The notes under the pieces were generated by a model. It was not told the DNA's origin, searched no databases, and was given only the letters and a program-made list of their open reading frames with translations. A stretch of DNA of 6,690 bases from an uncultured Gemmobacter sp. (GTDB lineage: Bacteria; Pseudomonadota; Alphaproteobacteria; Rhodobacterales; Rhodobacteraceae), in the NCBI GenBank assembly GCA_937983495.1, contig CALKAA010000387.1, forward strand, positions 1 to 6,690. The letters run 5' to 3'. Position numbers and translations under genes: made by a program. Shown here piece after piece: positions 5,203-6,690 of the stretch (the stretch's first letter is position 1; each line of letters opens with the position of its first letter).

Positions 5203-5307
5203 CCCGGATTTGGATCGCTGTAAGGCAAAGATGGCGAAAGCGGGGCGGCGTGTCAAAGTTATTTCACTTTTGTCGCGTGACCTCGGCGGGATGACCGCAT
5301 CTGGAGC

Positions 5308-5335
5308 GGATTGTTGCCGGGCAGACCGGCAATCC
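5308..5335. repeat. Intergenic hairpin, copy 1 of a repeated motif
   Basis: TTGCCGG (5314-5320) pairs with CCGGCAA (5326-5332), extended by GGA (5308-5310) with TCC (5333-5335) across a 3-nt bulge. The 13-mer GGATTGTTGCCGG (5308-5320) recurs exactly at 5829-5841, again in a hairpin. Confidence 0.6.
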
Positions 5336-5400
5336 GGGGCGTTTCGGGCAAATTTGTGGTGCGGGGGATGGGCAGATCTGCCTGTTAACCGCGAATCGGA

Positions 5401-5440
5401 AAATTTTAGGGGCCGCGCCTGCTGTGGCTGCGGCCCCTTT
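5401..5440 (-). terminator. Terminator after the 58-aa gene, possibly bidirectional
   Basis: GGGGCCGC (5409-5416) and GCGGCCCC (5430-5437) form a perfect 8-bp stem, 25 nt beyond the stop of the 58-aa gene. On the minus strand it is followed by TAAAATTTT, on the plus strand by TTT, so it fits minus-strand termination best. Confidence 0.65.
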
Positions 5441-5462
5441 GAGGAGGATCAGGGAAGGCGGA

Positions 5463-5639
5463 TCAGCGCGCTGCGCTGGCCTGAAGGGTGGGCTTGGCCG
5501 CGATTGCGGCTGGCGCGGCTTTCAGGGCCTCGGTCATTGCTTCGGGGCGGCGGCGGGCACCGCGGGTCCAGGGCATCACGACTTCGGTCGTGGCGGCGGT
5601 GGCAATGGCGGATTTGAGCCAGCGGCGATCTTTTTTCAT
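5463..5639 (-). CDS. Small basic hypothetical protein (58 aa)
   Basis: A 58-aa protein starting MKKDRRWLKSAIATAATTEV, followed by VMPWTRGARRRPEAM (residues 21-35) and an Ala/Lys-rich tail ending in ASAAR. I recall similar short proteins with an MKKDRRWLKS start and a PW-x-RG-x-RR patch in Rhodobacteraceae, annotated only as hypothetical; this could not be searched. The ATG at 5639 has AGGA (5646-5649) 6 nt upstream, and a convincing hairpin terminator follows the stop, both of which support a real gene. It is strongly basic, with no membrane segment or clear signal peptide, so nucleic-acid binding is conceivable but unproven. The frame is open upstream to 5765, but that part runs through intergenic repeats and is not included. 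Confidence 0.6.
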   Translation of the reverse strand: MKKDRRWLKSAIATAATTEVVMPWTRGARRRPEAMTEALKAAPAAIAAKPTLQASAAR

Positions 5640-5660
5640 GGCGTGTCCTGTCTGCTCGGT

Positions 5661-5691
5661 TTGTGCCGTTTTGGGCTTGTGCCTTTTGGGC
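5661..5691. repeat. Two-copy tandem repeat (16 and 15 nt)
   Basis: TTGTGCCGTTTTGGGC (5661-5676) is directly followed by TTGTGCCTTTTGGGC (5677-5691); the copies differ by one missing G. It lies just upstream of the 58-aa gene, about 12 nt beyond its ribosome binding site, in the untranslated leader if the gene is transcribed from upstream. Confidence 0.7.
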
Positions 5692-5740
5692 TTGAGAGAA
5701 GGATGCCAGCGCAATGCGGCGGGCTTGGGCGGGGATTGTG

Positions 5741-5758
5741 GCATTTTTCGCAAAATGC
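5741..5758. repeat. Hairpin GCATTTT-TCGC-AAAATGC
   Basis: Seven-base arms (5741-5747 and 5752-5758) around a TCGC tetraloop. Similar in design to the T-run/CG/A-run palindromes at 4302-4322 and 5796-5814. Located between pgeF and the 58-aa gene, where it could also help end the pgeF transcript, though a U-tract is lacking. Confidence 0.55.
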
Positions 5759-5795
5759 ACGGCATCTGGGCTTGGGGGCTGGCCGGGCGGGCGGC

Positions 5796-5814
5796 GGATT
5801 TTCGTCGAAAATCC
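5796..5814. repeat. Perfect palindrome GGATTTTCG-T-CGAAAATCC
   Basis: Nine-base arms (5796-5804 and 5806-5814) with a 1-nt centre, sharing the ATTTTCG/CGAAAAT core with the palindrome at 4302-4322. Lies about 60 nt downstream of the pgeF stop on that gene's strand. Confidence 0.7.
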
Positions 5815-5828
5815 GGGGGGTTGCGCGG

Positions 5829-5856
5829 GGATTGTTGCCGGTTTGGCAGGTAATCC
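5829..5856. repeat. Intergenic hairpin, copy 2 of a repeated motif
   Basis: GGATT (5829-5833) pairs with AATCC (5852-5856) and TGCC (5836-5839) with GGCA (5845-5848). It begins with the same 13-mer GGATTGTTGCCGG found at 5308-5320 and is immediately downstream of pgeF, ending 18 nt before its stop codon. Confidence 0.55.
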
Positions 5857-5874
5857 GCCGCGATTTTGCCGCAA

Positions 5875-6643
5875 TCAGAGCCGGATGCAGGAGATCAGCC
5901 GCCCGTAATCGGCCTCGGCTGCATGGGTGGTGCGGCGGTAGGAGTAGAATCGCGCCGGGTCACGATAGGTGCAATGGCGGGTCCATTCGGCATGGCCCAC
6001 CCCTGCGGCGCGCAGCCGCCACAGCGCATAGCCGGGCAGGTCGAACAGCGCGCGGTCGCCCGTGCCCTGGGCAAAGAAGCGCGCGGCCTCGCGGTCGTCA
6101 TCGGTGAAGCCATAGACGAATTCCGGGCCGACCTCATAGGCGGCCTGGCTGATGGTGGGGCCGATGACGGCGGTGATCTTGGCGCGCTGGGCCCCCAGGG
6201 CCTCCATCGCGTCCAGTGTGGCCTCCAGCACACCATCGCGGGTGCCGCGCCAGCCGGCATGGGCGGCACCGACCACGCCCGCCGCGCGATCTGCGAACAG
6301 CACGGGTTGGCAATCGGCGGTCAGGATGCCCAGCACGAGGCCCGGCGTGGCGGTGACCATGGCGTCAGCCTCGGGCAGCGGGCCTTGATGCGGGCCAGAA
6401 AGGGGGCCGGGGATGGTGGCGACATTGGGCGAATGCACCTGATGCACGGTGACCAGCGGGCCGCCCATCGCCTCGGCCACGCGGGCGCGGTTGATCTGGA
6501 CCACCTCGGCCAGATCGGAGGAGCCGGTGCCGCAGTTCAGCCCGGCGAAGATACCGGAGGAGGCCCCGCCCTTGCGGGTGAAAAAGCCGTGGGTCACGCC
6601 GTCCAGCGCATCGGAGGTCAGGATTTCAAGAGCGGATTGGGGC
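5875..6643 (-). CDS. pgeF: Laccase-domain purine nucleoside phosphorylase PgeF (YfiH/YlmD), 5' end missing
   Basis: Zinc enzyme of the YfiH family, known to cleave purine nucleosides and deaminate adenosine, and also linked to peptidoglycan editing. Counting the GTG codon at 6597 as residue 1, the landmarks are THGFFTRKGGASSG (2-15), HQVHS (52-56, ligand His55), TADCQPVLF (93-101, Cys96) and HAGWRG (113-118, His113), the expected His-Cys-His metal set, then CTYRDPARFYSYRR near the C-terminus. The GTG is not the true start: upstream codons read PQSALEILTSDALDG, which is normal family N-terminus (LEILTS-AL-GV-THGFF), so the protein continues to the end of the genuine sequence at 6643. About 255 residues are visible; the start codon is lost. 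Reading on into the adapter would add a false HSFPTRRSSDL peptide. Confidence 0.93.
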
Positions 6644-6690
6644 AGATCGGAAGAGCGTCGTGTAGGGAAAGAGTGTAGATCTCGGTGGTC
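6644..6690. other. Illumina TruSeq adapter sequence (artefact)
   Basis: From AGATCGGAAGAGC at 6644 to the end, all 47 bases match the reverse complement of the TruSeq universal adapter as I know it. Translated on the minus strand it gives HSFPTRRSSDL in frame with pgeF; on the plus strand it gives GRASCRERV. Both are well-known contamination peptides. This part is not genomic. Confidence 0.98.

Larger units (their letters stand above)
4967..5462. other. Non-coding interval between lrp-family gene and 58-aa gene
   Basis: Besides the terminators, the structured RNA and the hairpin listed separately, I see nothing coding here. The open plus-strand frame at 5210-5617 is Cys/Gly/Arg-rich, crosses the terminator hairpin at 5409-5437 and lacks a ribosome binding site. 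The stretch 5203-5300 contains only a small CAAAGT/ACTTT(T)G dyad near 5253-5271; 5340-5400 is featureless apart from an AT-rich patch at 5397-5408. Confidence 0.6.

Noticed and set aside
5210..5617. Plus-strand 135-codon frame in the non-coding interval
   Set aside because: No ribosome binding site, odd composition, crosses a terminator hairpin and runs antisense to the 58-aa gene.
5866..6678. 270-codon plus-strand frame ending in GRASCRERV
   Set aside because: Antisense to pgeF and ends in translated Illumina adapter.

Overview
The window looks like chromosomal DNA of an alphaproteobacterium, most likely Rhodobacteraceae/Paracoccaceae. The reasons are high GC, the order YdcH (DUF465)-purE-purK, a small heat-shock gene followed by a DUF1150 gene, an Lrp/AsnC regulator divergent from trxB, and intergenic palindromes of a kind I associate with that family. 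It is the end of a short-read contig: the last 47 bases (6644-6690) are Illumina adapter, not genome.

Layout. 28-1098 and 1091-1576 (-) are purK and purE, overlapping by 8 bases; they carry out the two-step carboxylation of AIR to CAIR in purine synthesis. 1673-1891 (-) is a 72-aa YdcH-family protein. Divergent from it, 2120-2578 (+) is an Hsp20/IbpA small heat-shock protein with a tightly linked DUF1150 gene (2591-2818). The leader of hsp20 carries a sigma-32 (RpoH) type promoter and a hairpin that masks the Shine-Dalgarno with the bulged-G pattern of ROSE RNA thermometers. 2819-2960 holds two strong inverted repeats, including a probable terminator. 2961-3276 (-) is a small membrane-protein gene broken by three apparent frameshifts, just downstream of trxB (3284-4222, -), thioredoxin reductase. 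Divergent from trxB is an Lrp/AsnC regulator (4466-4966, +), with a near-perfect 21-bp AsnC-type palindrome and a TATAAT box in front, ending in a strong terminator.

4967-5874 is mostly non-coding. It holds a highly structured candidate small RNA (about 5024-5168, probably - strand, possibly 6S RNA), a small 58-aa gene (5463-5639, -) with its own terminator, and several short palindromic repeats. 5875-6643 (-) is pgeF (laccase-domain/YfiH purine nucleoside phosphorylase), whose 5' end is cut off by the adapter.

Most genes are core housekeeping and stress functions. I do not see a phage, transposon, CRISPR or defence island. The parts most worth a second look are regulatory: the RpoH promoter plus ROSE-like thermometer, the Lrp operator, the structured RNA and the repeated palindromes.
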